A stretch of 55,611 nt of DNA from Oleiagrimonas sp036379395 (GCA_036379395.1 DASVGR010000012.1:1-55611), one strand, 5' to 3'. Counted from the stretch's first letter, positions 1-8,412 are shown. A program made the numbers and translations. The notes: generated by a model from the letters alone, not told the origin.

Positions 1-133
1 CCACCCGTCGCCCGGCCAGCGCATTGCCAACATGCGCAGTGGCGCACAAAAACTGATGCCGGTGTATCGCGATGCACTGGCGACCGGGCATCATCCCGCC
101 TGCCGTCTGAACGCCCGGGCCAACACCCGCTGA
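1..133 (+). CDS. M48-family metallopeptidase, C-terminal fragment
   Basis: The window opens inside a reading frame (codons from base 2) that ends at TGA 131-133. The 43 visible residues begin HPSPGQRIANM, the kind of tail found in M48 (HtpX/BepA-like) zinc peptidases, where an HPxxxxRI segment follows the catalytic core. The HExxH motif would lie upstream of the window, so the catalytic residues cannot be checked. The stop is only 75 bases before the next gene on the same strand. The family call rests on a short motif and could be wrong. Confidence 0.5.
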   Translation, partial: HPSPGQRIANMRSGAQKLMPVYRDALATGHHPACRLNARANTR

Positions 134-208
134 ATGCGCCGACCATGCGGCGTCAACAACACGCGGACGGGCGCGTTTCCAGTTTCATCGTCACCACGGG
201 AAAGAGTC

Positions 209-658
209 ATGAATTTGATCGGCAAACTGGCGGCCAGCGCGGGTCTGGGATTGATCCTGATGACAGGTGTCGGCCTGGCTTCCGCCCATGCCGGCACGCA
301 CATCAGCATCGGCATCGGCATTGCCCCGCCTGCACCATTGTGGGAACCGATTCCCGCGCCGCGCGTCGGCTTCGTGTGGGCGCCGGGCTACTGGCGCTGG
401 GGCGGCGGCCAATACATCTGGGTGACCGGTCGCTGGTATCCGCGCCGTGCGGGCTATCTCTACCACGGCTCCAGCTGGGTGCGCGTCGGCAGCCGCTGGC
501 ACTTCCGCCCCGGCTACTGGGGCCGCGTGCGGTACGTCCACCCGCGCCATTACCCGGCACCCCGCCGGCACTGGGACCACGACCACCGTGGTCACTGGAA
601 TCACGGCCATCGCGACTATCACGGTCACCACGGTGGCCGGGGACACCATCATCACTAG
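209..658 (+). CDS. exported YXWGXW-repeat protein with His-rich tail
   Basis: This 149-residue protein has a clear signal peptide (cleavage near residue 28, ASAHA). It carries short aromatic repeats of the YXWGXW type (WAPGYWRW, WVTGRWYP, FRPGYWGR) around residues 58-110, and ends in a tail with 15 histidines in the last 42 residues. The family is found in envelope proteins of proteobacteria and has no settled biochemical role. The tail could bind metal ions, which is inference. The ATG at 209 was chosen because the signal peptide starts there and GGGAAAG lies 5-11 bases upstream; an in-frame ATG at 134 would put a non-hydrophobic leader in front. A hairpin follows at 711-737. Confidence 0.75.
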   Translation: MNLIGKLAASAGLGLILMTGVGLASAHAGTHISIGIGIAPPAPLWEPIPAPRVGFVWAPGYWRWGGGQYIWVTGRWYPRRAGYLYHGSSWVRVGSRWHFRPGYWGRVRYVHPRHYPAPRRHWDHDHRGHWNHGHRDYHGHHGGRGHHHH

Positions 659-710
659 ACCTGCGTGGCACCCTGGTGCCCGTGGTACTAGACTCGCATC
701 CATCCACTTT

Positions 711-737
711 CATCGCCCCAGCCCCGCTGGGGCGATG
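711..737 (+). terminator. 11-bp stem-loop after the YXWGXW gene
   Basis: CATCGCCCCAG at 711-721 pairs perfectly with CTGGGGCGATG at 727-737 around a 5-base loop. It lies 50 bases after the stop at 658 and about 100 bases before the next gene. There is no T-run after it, so intrinsic termination is likely but not certain. Confidence 0.45.
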
Positions 738-840
738 CGTATGGAGCGCAGCAAGACCACGTCCGGGGCGCACGCGCGAGGCGTTTCGTTCCCGGGATCC
801 ATGTCGCATGCGGCATGCCAAACCACGGAGCTTCTTCCCG

Positions 841-1944
841 ATGATCTTTGACAGCATTTCGGTGACCGGTCACGAACAGGTGGTTTTCTGCCAGAACAGG
901 GATGCAGGCCTGAAAGCCATCATCGCCGTCCACAGCACGGTGCTGGGACCGGCGCTGGGCGGCTTGCGCATGTGGCCGTACAAGTCCGAGCAGGACGCGC
1001 TGAACGACGTGCTGCGACTGTCGCGTGCCATGACCTACAAGAACGCCGTCGCCGGGCTGGACATGGGCGGTGGCCAGTCGGTCATCATCGCCGATCCGGC
1101 CAGGGACAAGTCCGAAGCGCTGTTCCGCGCGTTCGGCCGTTTCGTGCACTCGCTGGGCGGCCGCTACATCACGGCCGAGGACGTCGGCACCGACGTCAAC
1201 GACATGGAATACGTATTCCGCGAAACCGACTACGTCACCGGCGTGCACCAGGTGCATGGCGGCTCCGGCAATCCGTCGCCGTTTACCGCATTCGGCGCGT
1301 TGCAGGGCCTGATGGCCACGTTGAACTACAAGTTCGGCAACGAGGACGTCGGCAAATACAGCTTTGCCGTGCAGGGCTGCGGCCATGTCGGCAGCGAGTT
1401 CATCAAGCTGCTGCGCGAACAGGGCGCCAAAGTGTTCGTGACCGACATCGACACCGCGGCCGCGCAGCGCTGCGTGGACGAGCTGGGTTGCGAAGCCGTC
1501 CCGCCCGATGCCATCTACGACGTCGATACCGACGTGTTCAGCCCCTGCGCGCTGGGCGGCACGATCAACGAGCAGACCATCGAGCGCATCAAGGCCAAGG
1601 TCATCTGCGGGCCGGCCAACAACCAGTTGTCGAGCGACGCCATCGGCGACGAGTTGACCCGCCGCGGCGTGCTGTACGCGCCCGATTACGCGGTCAACGC
1701 CGGCGGCGTGATGAACGTGTCGCTGGAAATCGACGGCTACAACCGCGAACGCGCCATGCGCATGATGCGCACCATCTACTACAACCTCGGCCGCGTGTAC
1801 GAAATTGCCGATCGTGACGGCATCGCCACCTGGAAGGCCGCCGACCGCATGGCCGAAGAACGCATCAGCGCCATCGGCAAGGTCCGGCTGTCCAACACGG
1901 GGCGCGCCACGCGCTTTGCCGGGCGCATGCGCGGCGGGATGTAA
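841..1944 (+). CDS. leucine dehydrogenase-like Glu/Leu/Phe/Val dehydrogenase, catalytic Lys replaced
   Basis: This 367-residue protein is collinear with leucine dehydrogenase, which makes 4-methyl-2-oxopentanoate from leucine with NAD+. The substrate-side MTYK motif (K67), the ITAEDVGT motif (D114), the nucleotide loop GCGHVG (179-184) and D202 at the end of the second beta strand, typical of NAD preference, are all present. The loop that normally reads GGGK reads GGGQ here (Q79, codon CAG at 1075-1077); in characterised family members that lysine is the catalytic one. The gene stands 299 bases upstream of isovaleryl-CoA dehydrogenase, so it fits as the first step of the leucine pathway, but activity is doubtful as read. 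ATG 841 gives a length normal for the family. Confidence 0.85.
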   Translation: MIFDSISVTGHEQVVFCQNRDAGLKAIIAVHSTVLGPALGGLRMWPYKSEQDALNDVLRLSRAMTYKNAVAGLDMGGGQSVIIADPARDKSEALFRAFGRFVHSLGGRYITAEDVGTDVNDMEYVFRETDYVTGVHQVHGGSGNPSPFTAFGALQGLMATLNYKFGNEDVGKYSFAVQGCGHVGSEFIKLLREQGAKVFVTDIDTAAAQRCVDELGCEAVPPDAIYDVDTDVFSPCALGGTINEQTIERIKAKVICGPANNQLSSDAIGDELTRRGVLYAPDYAVNAGGVMNVSLEIDGYNRERAMRMMRTIYYNLGRVYEIADRDGIATWKAADRMAEERISAIGKVRLSNTGRATRFAGRMRGGM

Positions 1945-1955
1945 TTGCCACGGCG

Positions 1956-1987
1956 CTTTTCGCGGAAGCCCGCCTGCGGGCGAAAAG
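1956..1987 (+). terminator. stem-loop after the dehydrogenase gene, REP-like
   Basis: CTTTTCGC at 1956-1963 pairs with GCGAAAAG at 1980-1987. The interior (GCCCGCCTGCGGGC) is itself self-complementary and resembles a degenerate REP unit. It starts 11 bases after the stop codon at 1944. Confidence 0.45.
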
Positions 1988-2139
1988 GACTCTGCTTCAA
2001 CCCCATATCCGGCCATCGCGCGCGGGCGCGCTCCCACGGCAGCGATCGCCGCAATGCTTTGTGGGAGGCCGCCTGCGGGCGATGGATGCTTGCGCCGGCC
2101 AGGAACATCTTGCCAGCGCGCGCAGTCGCACTCCTGTCA
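1962..2139. repeat. REP cluster, probably two inverted pairs in tandem
   Basis: Two well-formed REP units lie at 2013-2037 (reverse orientation, ending CTCCCAC) and 2061-2085 (forward, starting GTGGGAG). Degenerate partners are visible at about 1962-1985 and 2112-2139. Each unit is a GTGGGAG head followed by a GC-rich imperfect palindrome ending CGATGG. The rest of the 299-base gap up to 2243 holds no gene I can support. Confidence 0.65.
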
Positions 2140-2243
2140 CGTGGCTGTCGTATCCGCAGTAACATTGCGTTTGGTCATAAAGGCGCACGAACTGACCGGA
2201 CCTCGACACGTGTGTGCCGCCCACTCCAACAAGGATCCCTTTC

Positions 2244-3401
2244 ATGCGCCCGTTTTCTCTTGGTGACGACCTCGATCTTTTGCGCGACAGCGTGCGTGCA
2301 TTTGCCGACAAGGAAATCGCCCCGCGCGCGGCTGCCGTGGACCAGGCCAACGCCTTCCCCATGGACTTGTGGCGCAAGCTGGGCGACATGGGCCTGCTTG
2401 GCATCACCGTGCCCGACGAATTCGGCGGCGCCGGCATGGGATTTCTGGCGCATCTGGTGGCGATGGAAGAAATCTCGCGTGCATCGGGCTCGATCGGACT
2501 GTCCTACGGCGCACACTCCAACCTGTGCGTCAACAACATTTTCCACAACGGCAACGACGCGCAACGCAAGAAGTACATCCCGAAATTGTGCTCGGGCGAA
2601 TACGTCGGCGCGCTGGCCATGAGCGAGCCCGGCGCCGGCTCCGACGTGGTCGGCTCGATGAGCTGCAAGGCCGAGCTCAAAGGCGACATGTGGGTCGCCA
2701 ACGGCTCCAAGATGTGGATCACCAACGGCCCCGACGCCGACGTGCTGCTGGTGTACATGCGCACCGCGCCGCGCACCGCCGGCAGCCGCTGCATGACGGC
2801 ATTCATCGTCGAAAAAGGCATGCCGGGTTTTTCCACTGCGCAAAAACTCGATAAGCTGGGCATGCGCGGCTCCAACACCTGCGAGCTGGTGTTCGACAAC
2901 TGCGAGATTCCGGCCGAGAACATTGTCGGCGAAGTCAACGAAGGTGTGCGCGTGCTGATGAGCGGACTGGACACCGAACGTCTGGTGTTGTCCGGCGGCC
3001 CGATCGGCCTGATGCAGGCGGCCATCGACATCGCCCTGCCCTACGTGCGCGAGCGCAAGCAGTTCAACGCGCCCATCGGCACGTTCGAAATCATGCAGGC
3101 CAAGATCGCCGACATGTACACCGCGCTGCAATCCTCGCGCGCCTACGCCTACATGGTCGCGCAGCATTTCGACAACGGCATCCGCTCGCGCGTGGATCCC
3201 GCCTCGTGCCTGTACAACGCCTCGGCCAGCGCCGTGAAAGTGGCGCTGGAAGCCGTGCAAGCCCTGGGCGGCAACGGCTACATCAACGATTTTCCGACCG
3301 GACGCATCCTGCGTGACGCCAAGCTCTACGAGATCGGCGCCGGCACCAATGAGATCCGCCGCATGCTGATCGGGCGCGAGTTGTTTCACGGCAAGGCCTG
3401 A
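2244..3401 (+). CDS. liuA: isovaleryl-CoA dehydrogenase
   Basis: This 385-residue flavoprotein of the acyl-CoA dehydrogenase family would oxidise isovaleryl-CoA to 3-methylcrotonyl-CoA in leucine breakdown, passing electrons to ETF in the cytoplasm. The signature AMSEPGAGSDV lies at 125-135 and the C-terminal GTNEIRRMLIGREL is intact. The glutamate in LDTERLVLSGGP (E245) is at the place of the isovaleryl-specific catalytic base on helix G (E254 in the human enzyme), which separates it from most other acyl-CoA dehydrogenases. ATG 2244 follows AAGGA at 2231-2235; an in-frame GTG at 2214 is less likely. It reads in the same direction as the other liu genes, but the methylcrotonyl-CoA carboxylase subunits are far away (10.2 and 45.4 kb). 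Confidence 0.93.
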   Translation: MRPFSLGDDLDLLRDSVRAFADKEIAPRAAAVDQANAFPMDLWRKLGDMGLLGITVPDEFGGAGMGFLAHLVAMEEISRASGSIGLSYGAHSNLCVNNIFHNGNDAQRKKYIPKLCSGEYVGALAMSEPGAGSDVVGSMSCKAELKGDMWVANGSKMWITNGPDADVLLVYMRTAPRTAGSRCMTAFIVEKGMPGFSTAQKLDKLGMRGSNTCELVFDNCEIPAENIVGEVNEGVRVLMSGLDTERLVLSGGPIGLMQAAIDIALPYVRERKQFNAPIGTFEIMQAKIADMYTALQSSRAYAYMVAQHFDNGIRSRVDPASCLYNASASAVKVALEAVQALGGNGYINDFPTGRILRDAKLYEIGAGTNEIRRMLIGRELFHGKA

Positions 3402-3428
3402 GCAACCGACGCAACCGACACGCGCAGC

Positions 3429-3506
3429 GTAGGAGCCTGCCTGCAGGCGATCTGGCGCACGTCCACAGCACCACGCCAAACCCATCGCGCGCAGGCGCGC
3501 TCCTAC
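3429..3506. repeat. inverted REP pair (REPIN-like)
   Basis: A forward unit at 3429-3451 (GTAGGAG head) faces a reverse unit at 3482-3506 (CTCCTAC end), with both heads on the outside and about 30 bases between. It lies between the converging liuA and autotransporter genes and may also act as a terminator for both. Confidence 0.7.
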
Positions 3507-3529
3507 GAAAAGCGGGGCGCGGCGCGATG

Positions 3530-6382
3530 CTAGAAATCCACCGCGTAACTGGCATTGGCCACGCCCGCCCGGCCACGGTCGCCAGCCAGGTACTCGTAGC
3601 CCACGCGGAAATGCTGATCGGCTGTCGGCGCCATGTCGAGATTCAGGCCGAACAACGTGCTGTGTCGCGACAGCCCGATGCCGGTCAACGGACGCCAGTC
3701 ATCCAGCGCGACAAAGCTGGCGTCGAACACGGCGCCCTGCGCGGCCAGCGTCTGCCGCCATTGCGCGCGCGCGTCCAGACGCATGGACGTACCACCGGCG
3801 AACTGCCATTGCCGCGCCAGCTTCACGCCCAATCCGCCTTGCCAGCGGCTGATGGTCTGGCTGTCGGCCTTGAGGCCGAATCCACCGGCACCCTGCTCGG
3901 CAAAACCGCCGCGCGCGACGCGGTCGTATTCCATGTCGGCAAACGGCGCCAGTTGCCAACGTCCGGCCCGCAAATGCAGGCCACCTTGCGCATACGCCAC
4001 GTTGTAATGGCCGGTGTAATCGCTCCACACGCCCTGGTAGCTCATGCCCAGCTGCAACATGCGACTCATGTGCTGGCGAAAATGGCCCGTGCCGACGCGG
4101 CCTTGCGCGTACAGCGCACCATCGGCCCAGCCGGCATACAACATGGCCGAACTGTGGTTGCCGCGATTGCGGTCAAGACGGCCGGTCAATTGCTCGACGC
4201 CCTGCCCTTGGCTGAAGCCGACACCGACAACGGCATGCTTGCCCATGCGCAGATCGCTACCCACCAGCAGGCCGTCCAGCTGGTAATCGACACGCGCAAA
4301 ACCACTGCGCGCCATGTTGCCGCCTTGCCGCAATTGACGCGTCCACACTTGCGGTTTGGCGTCTTGCGTTGCCAGGTTGTCCAGCCGTTCGGACAACGCG
4401 CGGCCGGTCGCATCGATAGCCTGCAGCGTCATGCCGGCGCTGGCCGCGTGCAGCTGGCCGGACAGGCTTTCCAGCGAAGCCTGCGCGGCCTGGTAACTGG
4501 GCGAGCGCTGGATGGCGCCGGCGTTTTGCACGAACGCCTGCGGCACGCTGGAAAGCTGCTTTTCGGCGATCTTGCCGTCGAGCTTGTCGAACGCGCCCTG
4601 CACGCGCACCGCGCTGCCGTACGAAGCGGCCGTGTACTTGACGCCATCACCGGCCGCCGCCGTGGTGATGGCGAGATTGGTCGTGTCCAGATACACATCG
4701 TTGGCGCCATAGCCGATGGTCGTGGACGTGAACACCACGCCAGCGTCCTTGACGAAGCCGCTGAACGTGCCGGTCACGCCGCCCGACGCCGTCAGCACAT
4801 CGGTATGCGTATTGGCCTGATAACCGCTGTCGGCGCCGGTCACTTCCAGCGTGCCGGCCAGCGTGGCCGATCCGGTCACGGCCAGCTTGCTGCCCAGGCT
4901 GACGGCCAGCGTGCCGGTCGACGCCTGCGCGTAATTGCCGCCAACCGTGGTGTCACCGCCATGCAGCGCGACGCGGCCGGCATTGGACAAGTCGCCCGCC
5001 ACGCCGGGCACGCCATCCAGCGTGCCGTCGGCGCCGATCGTCATCGCGCCGGGCAGCGCGTGCGCGGCCTGCAAAATGCCGCCATTGATCGTGGTGCCGC
5101 CGGTGTAGGTGTCGTTGCCGGACAGTACCAGCGTGCCGGTGCCGCCTTTGGTCAACCCGCCGCTGCCGCTGATATCGTTGGCCCATGTCGACGTGATGCC
5201 ATCGAAGCTGACCGACACGTCACCCCAGGCGAACTTGGCCGGCCCCTTGATGGCCTTGCCCACGTCGAGCAGGCCCCAGCCGAAGGTCGCGTCAACGCCC
5301 GGCGCGCCCAGGTCGGTGGCCGTGCCGAGCAGCGTCTGGCGCACCATGTCGTTGTCGAAATACGGAAACGCCTGCCACACCACGGCCGCAGCGCCCGACA
5401 CCTCCGGCGCAGCAAACGAGGTGCCCTGCACATAGTAAAGATTCCACCCCTTCGGGTCTTCATAGGCGCCGGGCACGATGACGTTGCCGGGCGCGGTCAG
5501 GCAGTAATCCATGGCGTAGCCGCACTGGTTTGAATAACTGGCCAGCTGCGTGGGATGTTGCGTATCCAGTGCCACGGCCACCAGCCAGCCGCGTTCGAGA
5601 TCGGGCGCCCAATGCGGCAAGGCCGCCAGATCCGACGGATTGGCAAAACCGGAATTGCCGGCGGCAAACACCACCAGTCCGTCATGCTGCTCGACAAACG
5701 GCCGGTAGGCCGCGGCAAACGCGTCGGCCACCGTGTCGGGATCGGCCGGATCGAAGTACAGCCCGCCCCACGAGTTGTTCTGGATGTTGACGCCTTCGCT
5801 GACCAGGTACGGGTTGAGGTCTTGGGCAAAGAAATCCGCATCAGCCGCCTTGATCTCGTTGCCCTGGCCCGAACCGTCGTCGGTCGGATCCTTGTCCTGG
5901 ATGATGCGCGCCGACACCAGGTCGGCGTCCGGCGCAATGCCACCCGGCCATTGGCCAAACGGCTGGCCCGCGGCCGTTTCCGATACCCACGTGCCGTGTC
6001 CCTTCACGTCGGCCTTGTCGCAATTGTTGACGCTGCAATCAAGATAAATCTGCGAGGCGATCACGCGCCCCTGCAAACTGGGATTGTCGCCGTTGATGCC
6101 TGAATCGACCACGCCGATGGTGTAGCCCTTGCCGGTGAATCCCGCGTTGTGCGCCGCCTCGGCATGCACGACTGTCAACAAGGCGTCGACGGCCGGTGGC
6201 GGCTCGCTGGACGACGGCGCAGGCGCGGGCGCGGGGGCTGGCGGTGGTGCCGCCGCCGGTGGTGGCGACGTGATGGGCCGCACGTTCGAACCGCCGCCGC
6301 AGCCGGTCAGGGCCAAGGCCAGACCAATGGCCAGCGCCAAGGCGCCGGGCCGCACGATGTCCGCCCGAATCGAAACCGTCAT
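3530..6382 (-). CDS. S8 subtilase autotransporter lipoprotein
   Basis: This 950-residue protein has, in order: a lipoprotein signal peptide with lipobox LTGC (C28), a Pro/Ala-rich linker (about 40-64), a subtilisin-type protease domain with D93 (VVDSGI), H129 (GHGTWVS), the oxyanion Asn N243 (AAGN) and S322 (GTSFAAP), a beta-helical passenger stalk with a GGTGTLVLSG / TYTGGTTINGG transport repeat near 430-460, and a C-terminal autotransporter beta-barrel ending in DF. The protease would be carried across the outer membrane by its own barrel, as in NalP and SphB1, which are also lipid-anchored. Start ATG 6382 follows AAGGAGGGAG on the minus strand. It is divergent from the thiolase gene and sits between liu-related genes with no obvious pathway link. 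Confidence 0.92.
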   Translation of the reverse strand: MTVSIRADIVRPGALALAIGLALALTGCGGGSNVRPITSPPPAAAPPPAPAPAPAPSSSEPPPAVDALLTVVHAEAAHNAGFTGKGYTIGVVDSGINGDNPSLQGRVIASQIYLDCSVNNCDKADVKGHGTWVSETAAGQPFGQWPGGIAPDADLVSARIIQDKDPTDDGSGQGNEIKAADADFFAQDLNPYLVSEGVNIQNNSWGGLYFDPADPDTVADAFAAAYRPFVEQHDGLVVFAAGNSGFANPSDLAALPHWAPDLERGWLVAVALDTQHPTQLASYSNQCGYAMDYCLTAPGNVIVPGAYEDPKGWNLYYVQGTSFAAPEVSGAAAVVWQAFPYFDNDMVRQTLLGTATDLGAPGVDATFGWGLLDVGKAIKGPAKFAWGDVSVSFDGITSTWANDISGSGGLTKGGTGTLVLSGNDTYTGGTTINGGILQAAHALPGAMTIGADGTLDGVPGVAGDLSNAGRVALHGGDTTVGGNYAQASTGTLAVSLGSKLAVTGSATLAGTLEVTGADSGYQANTHTDVLTASGGVTGTFSGFVKDAGVVFTSTTIGYGANDVYLDTTNLAITTAAAGDGVKYTAASYGSAVRVQGAFDKLDGKIAEKQLSSVPQAFVQNAGAIQRSPSYQAAQASLESLSGQLHAASAGMTLQAIDATGRALSERLDNLATQDAKPQVWTRQLRQGGNMARSGFARVDYQLDGLLVGSDLRMGKHAVVGVGFSQGQGVEQLTGRLDRNRGNHSSAMLYAGWADGALYAQGRVGTGHFRQHMSRMLQLGMSYQGVWSDYTGHYNVAYAQGGLHLRAGRWQLAPFADMEYDRVARGGFAEQGAGGFGLKADSQTISRWQGGLGVKLARQWQFAGGTSMRLDARAQWRQTLAAQGAVFDASFVALDDWRPLTGIGLSRHSTLFGLNLDMAPTADQHFRVGYEYLAGDRGRAGVANASYAVDF

Positions 6383-6519
6383 AGCTCCCTCCTTCCCCGC
6401 AGCGGCGATAGCCACGATGCAGTTACTGTACCGCGGCATTGGCGGTCCCGATGACGCTTGCCGGCAAAAACGCCGCGCACGTTTGCCGCTCCGCCGTCAC
6501 GCCCGTCATAATGTGCGGC

Positions 6520-6540
6520 TATAACGCGCGATTCGCGCGC
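6520..6540 (+). promoter_or_regulatory. possible -10 and palindrome upstream of the thiolase gene
   Basis: TATAAC at 6520-6525 could be a -10 box for the thiolase at 6564, though no good -35 is visible. Immediately after it, CGCGCG-ATT-CGCGCG is a perfect inverted repeat that could bind a regulator. The rest of the 181-base divergent region shows nothing clear. Confidence 0.25.
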
Positions 6541-6563
6541 CTTCCACATCACGGAGCATCCCC

Positions 6564-7739
6564 ATGTCCGACATCGTCATCGTCGCCGCCAAACGCACGG
6601 CCATCGGCTCTTTTCTCGGCCAGTTCAACGGCGTGCCCACGCCGACCCTGGGTGCCGCCGCCATCGCCGGCGCCATGGCGCAATCCGGGCTGGACGGCAA
6701 GGACGTGTCCGAAGTGATCATGGGCTGCGTGCTGCCGGCCAACCTGGGCCAGGCGCCGGCGCGACAGGCATCCCTGGCCGCCGGTCTGCCGTTGTCGGCC
6801 GGCTGCACCACCATCAACAAGGTGTGTGGTTCGGGCATGAAAGCCATCATGTTGGCCCACGACCTCATCAAGGCCGGCTCGGCCGACGTGGTCGTGGCCG
6901 GCGGCATGGAGTCGATGACCAACGCGCCGCACATGCTGGCCGCGCGCAACGGCCTGCGCTACGGCAACGGGCAGATGGTCGACCACATGGCTTGGGACGG
7001 CCTGACCAACCCGTACGACGGCAAGGCGATGGGCGTGTTCGGCGAGCAGTGCGCCGACAAGTTCCACTTCACACGCGCGGACCAGGACGCGTTCGCGATC
7101 GAGTCGGTCAAGCGCGCGCAGGCCGCGCAGGCGTCCGGCGCGTTCGATGACGAGATCGTGCCGGTCACCGTGTCCACGCGCAAAGGCGACGTCACGTTCA
7201 GCACTGACGAGCAGCCCGGCCGCAGCAAGATCGACAAGATCCCGTCGCTCAAGCCGGCCTTCCGCAAGGACAACGGCACCATCACCGCCGCCAGCGCGTC
7301 GAGCATTTCCGACGGCGCCGCGGCGCTGGTGCTGATGAGCGCCGACGAGGCGGCCAAACGCGGATTGCGGCCGCTGGCGCGCATCGTGTCCCACGCCACG
7401 CATTCGCAGGAGCCGGAATGGTTCACCACCGCGCCAGTCGCGGCCACGCGGAAAGCCATGGACAAGGCCGGCTGGCAAGCCGCCGACGTGGATTTGTTCG
7501 AAATCAACGAAGCCTTTGCCGTGGTCACCATGACCGCGATGAAGGAACTGGGCCTGCCGCACGACAAGGTCAACGTGCACGGCGGCGCCTGCGCGCTGGG
7601 CCATCCGCTGGGTTGCAGCGGCGCGCGCATCGTCATCACCTTGCTGTACGCGATGCTGCACGCCAAGGCCAAACGCGGCGTGGCTTCGTTGTGCATCGGC
7701 GGCGGCGAAGCCACTGCGATCGCCATCGAAACCGTGTGA
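6564..7739 (+). CDS. acetyl-CoA C-acetyltransferase (thiolase)
   Basis: This 391-residue thiolase II family enzyme condenses two acetyl-CoA or, in reverse, splits acetoacetyl-CoA. The acyl-accepting cysteine is C88 (NKVCGSGMKA); H347 (GHPLGCSGARI) and C377 (LCIGGGEA) complete the active site, and NEAFAV is present. Length and motifs are normal for the family. Acetoacetate made by HMG-CoA lyase at the end of leucine breakdown would need such an enzyme, so the position among liu genes makes sense. ATG 6564 follows ACGGAG at 6551-6556. A stem-loop at 7775-7809 follows the gene. Confidence 0.92.
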   Translation: MSDIVIVAAKRTAIGSFLGQFNGVPTPTLGAAAIAGAMAQSGLDGKDVSEVIMGCVLPANLGQAPARQASLAAGLPLSAGCTTINKVCGSGMKAIMLAHDLIKAGSADVVVAGGMESMTNAPHMLAARNGLRYGNGQMVDHMAWDGLTNPYDGKAMGVFGEQCADKFHFTRADQDAFAIESVKRAQAAQASGAFDDEIVPVTVSTRKGDVTFSTDEQPGRSKIDKIPSLKPAFRKDNGTITAASASSISDGAAALVLMSADEAAKRGLRPLARIVSHATHSQEPEWFTTAPVAATRKAMDKAGWQAADVDLFEINEAFAVVTMTAMKELGLPHDKVNVHGGACALGHPLGCSGARIVITLLYAMLHAKAKRGVASLCIGGGEATAIAIETV

Positions 7740-7774
7740 AAAAGCATCACCTTTCCTTGCCAAAGGCATAACGA

Positions 7775-7809
7775 CGAAGCGGCCGGCTCTGGAAAAGCCG
7801 GCCGCTTCG
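7775..7809 (+). terminator. perfect 14-bp stem-loop after the thiolase gene
   Basis: CGAAGCGGCCGGCT at 7775-7788 pairs perfectly with AGCCGGCCGCTTCG at 7796-7809 around a 7-base loop. It has no T-run, but it is strong and well placed between the thiolase and the first lipoprotein gene. Confidence 0.6.
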
Positions 7810-7861
7810 CGCTATCTGTACGCAGCCAGATTTGGCAATCACGGTTCACGGAGAAAACAAC

Positions 7862-8281
7862 ATGAAATTGACCCACCTCCTGGTGGTCGGTGCTGCCACC
7901 GTCATGCTGGCGGCCTGTTCCAACGGCTCCCAGAACAACGCCGCCAGCCAGGCCGCGCCTGAAGCTGCCTCGACTGCCGCCCCGGCCACCGCTCCTGCGG
8001 CTGCTCCGGCTGCGGCTCCTGCCACCACGCCGGCTGCGGCCCCGGCCGCCAGCGCTCCGGCCAGCGCTTCCACCAGTGCTGCCGATCAGGCCAAGGCCTC
8101 CGCCGCGGCTGCCGCCGGCAATGCCGCCGACGCCGCCAAACAAGGCGCCTCGGCCGTCGCCGACAAGGCCAAGGACGTCGCCAAGGACGCCACCGCCAAA
8201 GCCAAGGACGTAGCCTCCAAGACTGCCGACAAGGCCAAGGAAGCCGCCGAGAAGGCCAAGAACGCCGTCAAGAACCACTGA
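7862..8281 (+). CDS. Ala-rich lipoprotein with LEA-like Lys/Ala helix repeats
   Basis: This 139-residue protein has a lipoprotein signal peptide (lipobox LAAC near residue 18), an Ala/Pro/Thr linker (about 25-75), and a C-terminal half built from Lys/Ala/Asp repeats such as ADKAKDVAKDA and KAKEAAEKAKNAV. The repeats resemble the 11-residue amphipathic pattern of LEA or histone-H1-like proteins. It would be a helical rod tethered to the envelope. The function is unknown; desiccation or cell-wall roles are guesses. ATG 7862 follows CGGAG at 7849-7853. It is the first of three consecutive lipoprotein genes whose N-termini look alike. Low-complexity composition makes homology calls unreliable. 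Confidence 0.75.
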   Translation: MKLTHLLVVGAATVMLAACSNGSQNNAASQAAPEAASTAAPATAPAAAPAAAPATTPAAAPAASAPASASTSAADQAKASAAAAAGNAADAAKQGASAVADKAKDVAKDATAKAKDVASKTADKAKEAAEKAKNAVKNH

Positions 8282-8324
8282 GCATCCGCCAGTGACGGAT
8301 AACCGCCGGATCTTCGCCCGGCTG

Positions 8325-8412
8325 GTTGTCGACGTTCGTTCAGCGCCCCGGAGCAGTTTTTGCTCCCCGGTCGACAACGAAAAAACCGGTCGTTTCGATG
8401 ACCGGTTTTTTT
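8325..8412 (+). terminator. nested inverted repeats ending in a T-tract terminator
   Basis: GTTGTCGAC at 8325-8333 pairs with GTCGACAAC at 8370-8378 and encloses an inner GGAGCA/TGCTCC hairpin (8350-8367). Directly after comes a textbook rho-independent terminator: AAAAAACCGGTC at 8380-8391, an 8-base loop, and GACCGGTTTTTT at 8400-8411. The remaining bases up to 8616 hold no gene I can support. Confidence 0.8.

Noticed and set aside
145..840. N-terminal extension of the leucine-dehydrogenase-like gene
   Set aside because: The frame is open but overlaps the YXWGXW gene, and similarity to the family begins only at ATG 841.
1962..2139. Repeats read as a CRISPR array
   Set aside because: Units alternate in orientation, have no regular spacers, and match REP elements found singly or in pairs across the window.
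3527..5533. Long open frame on the plus strand opposite the autotransporter gene
   Set aside because: It has no recognisable domain and mirrors the codon bias of the minus-strand gene, which carries a full subtilase triad and barrel.
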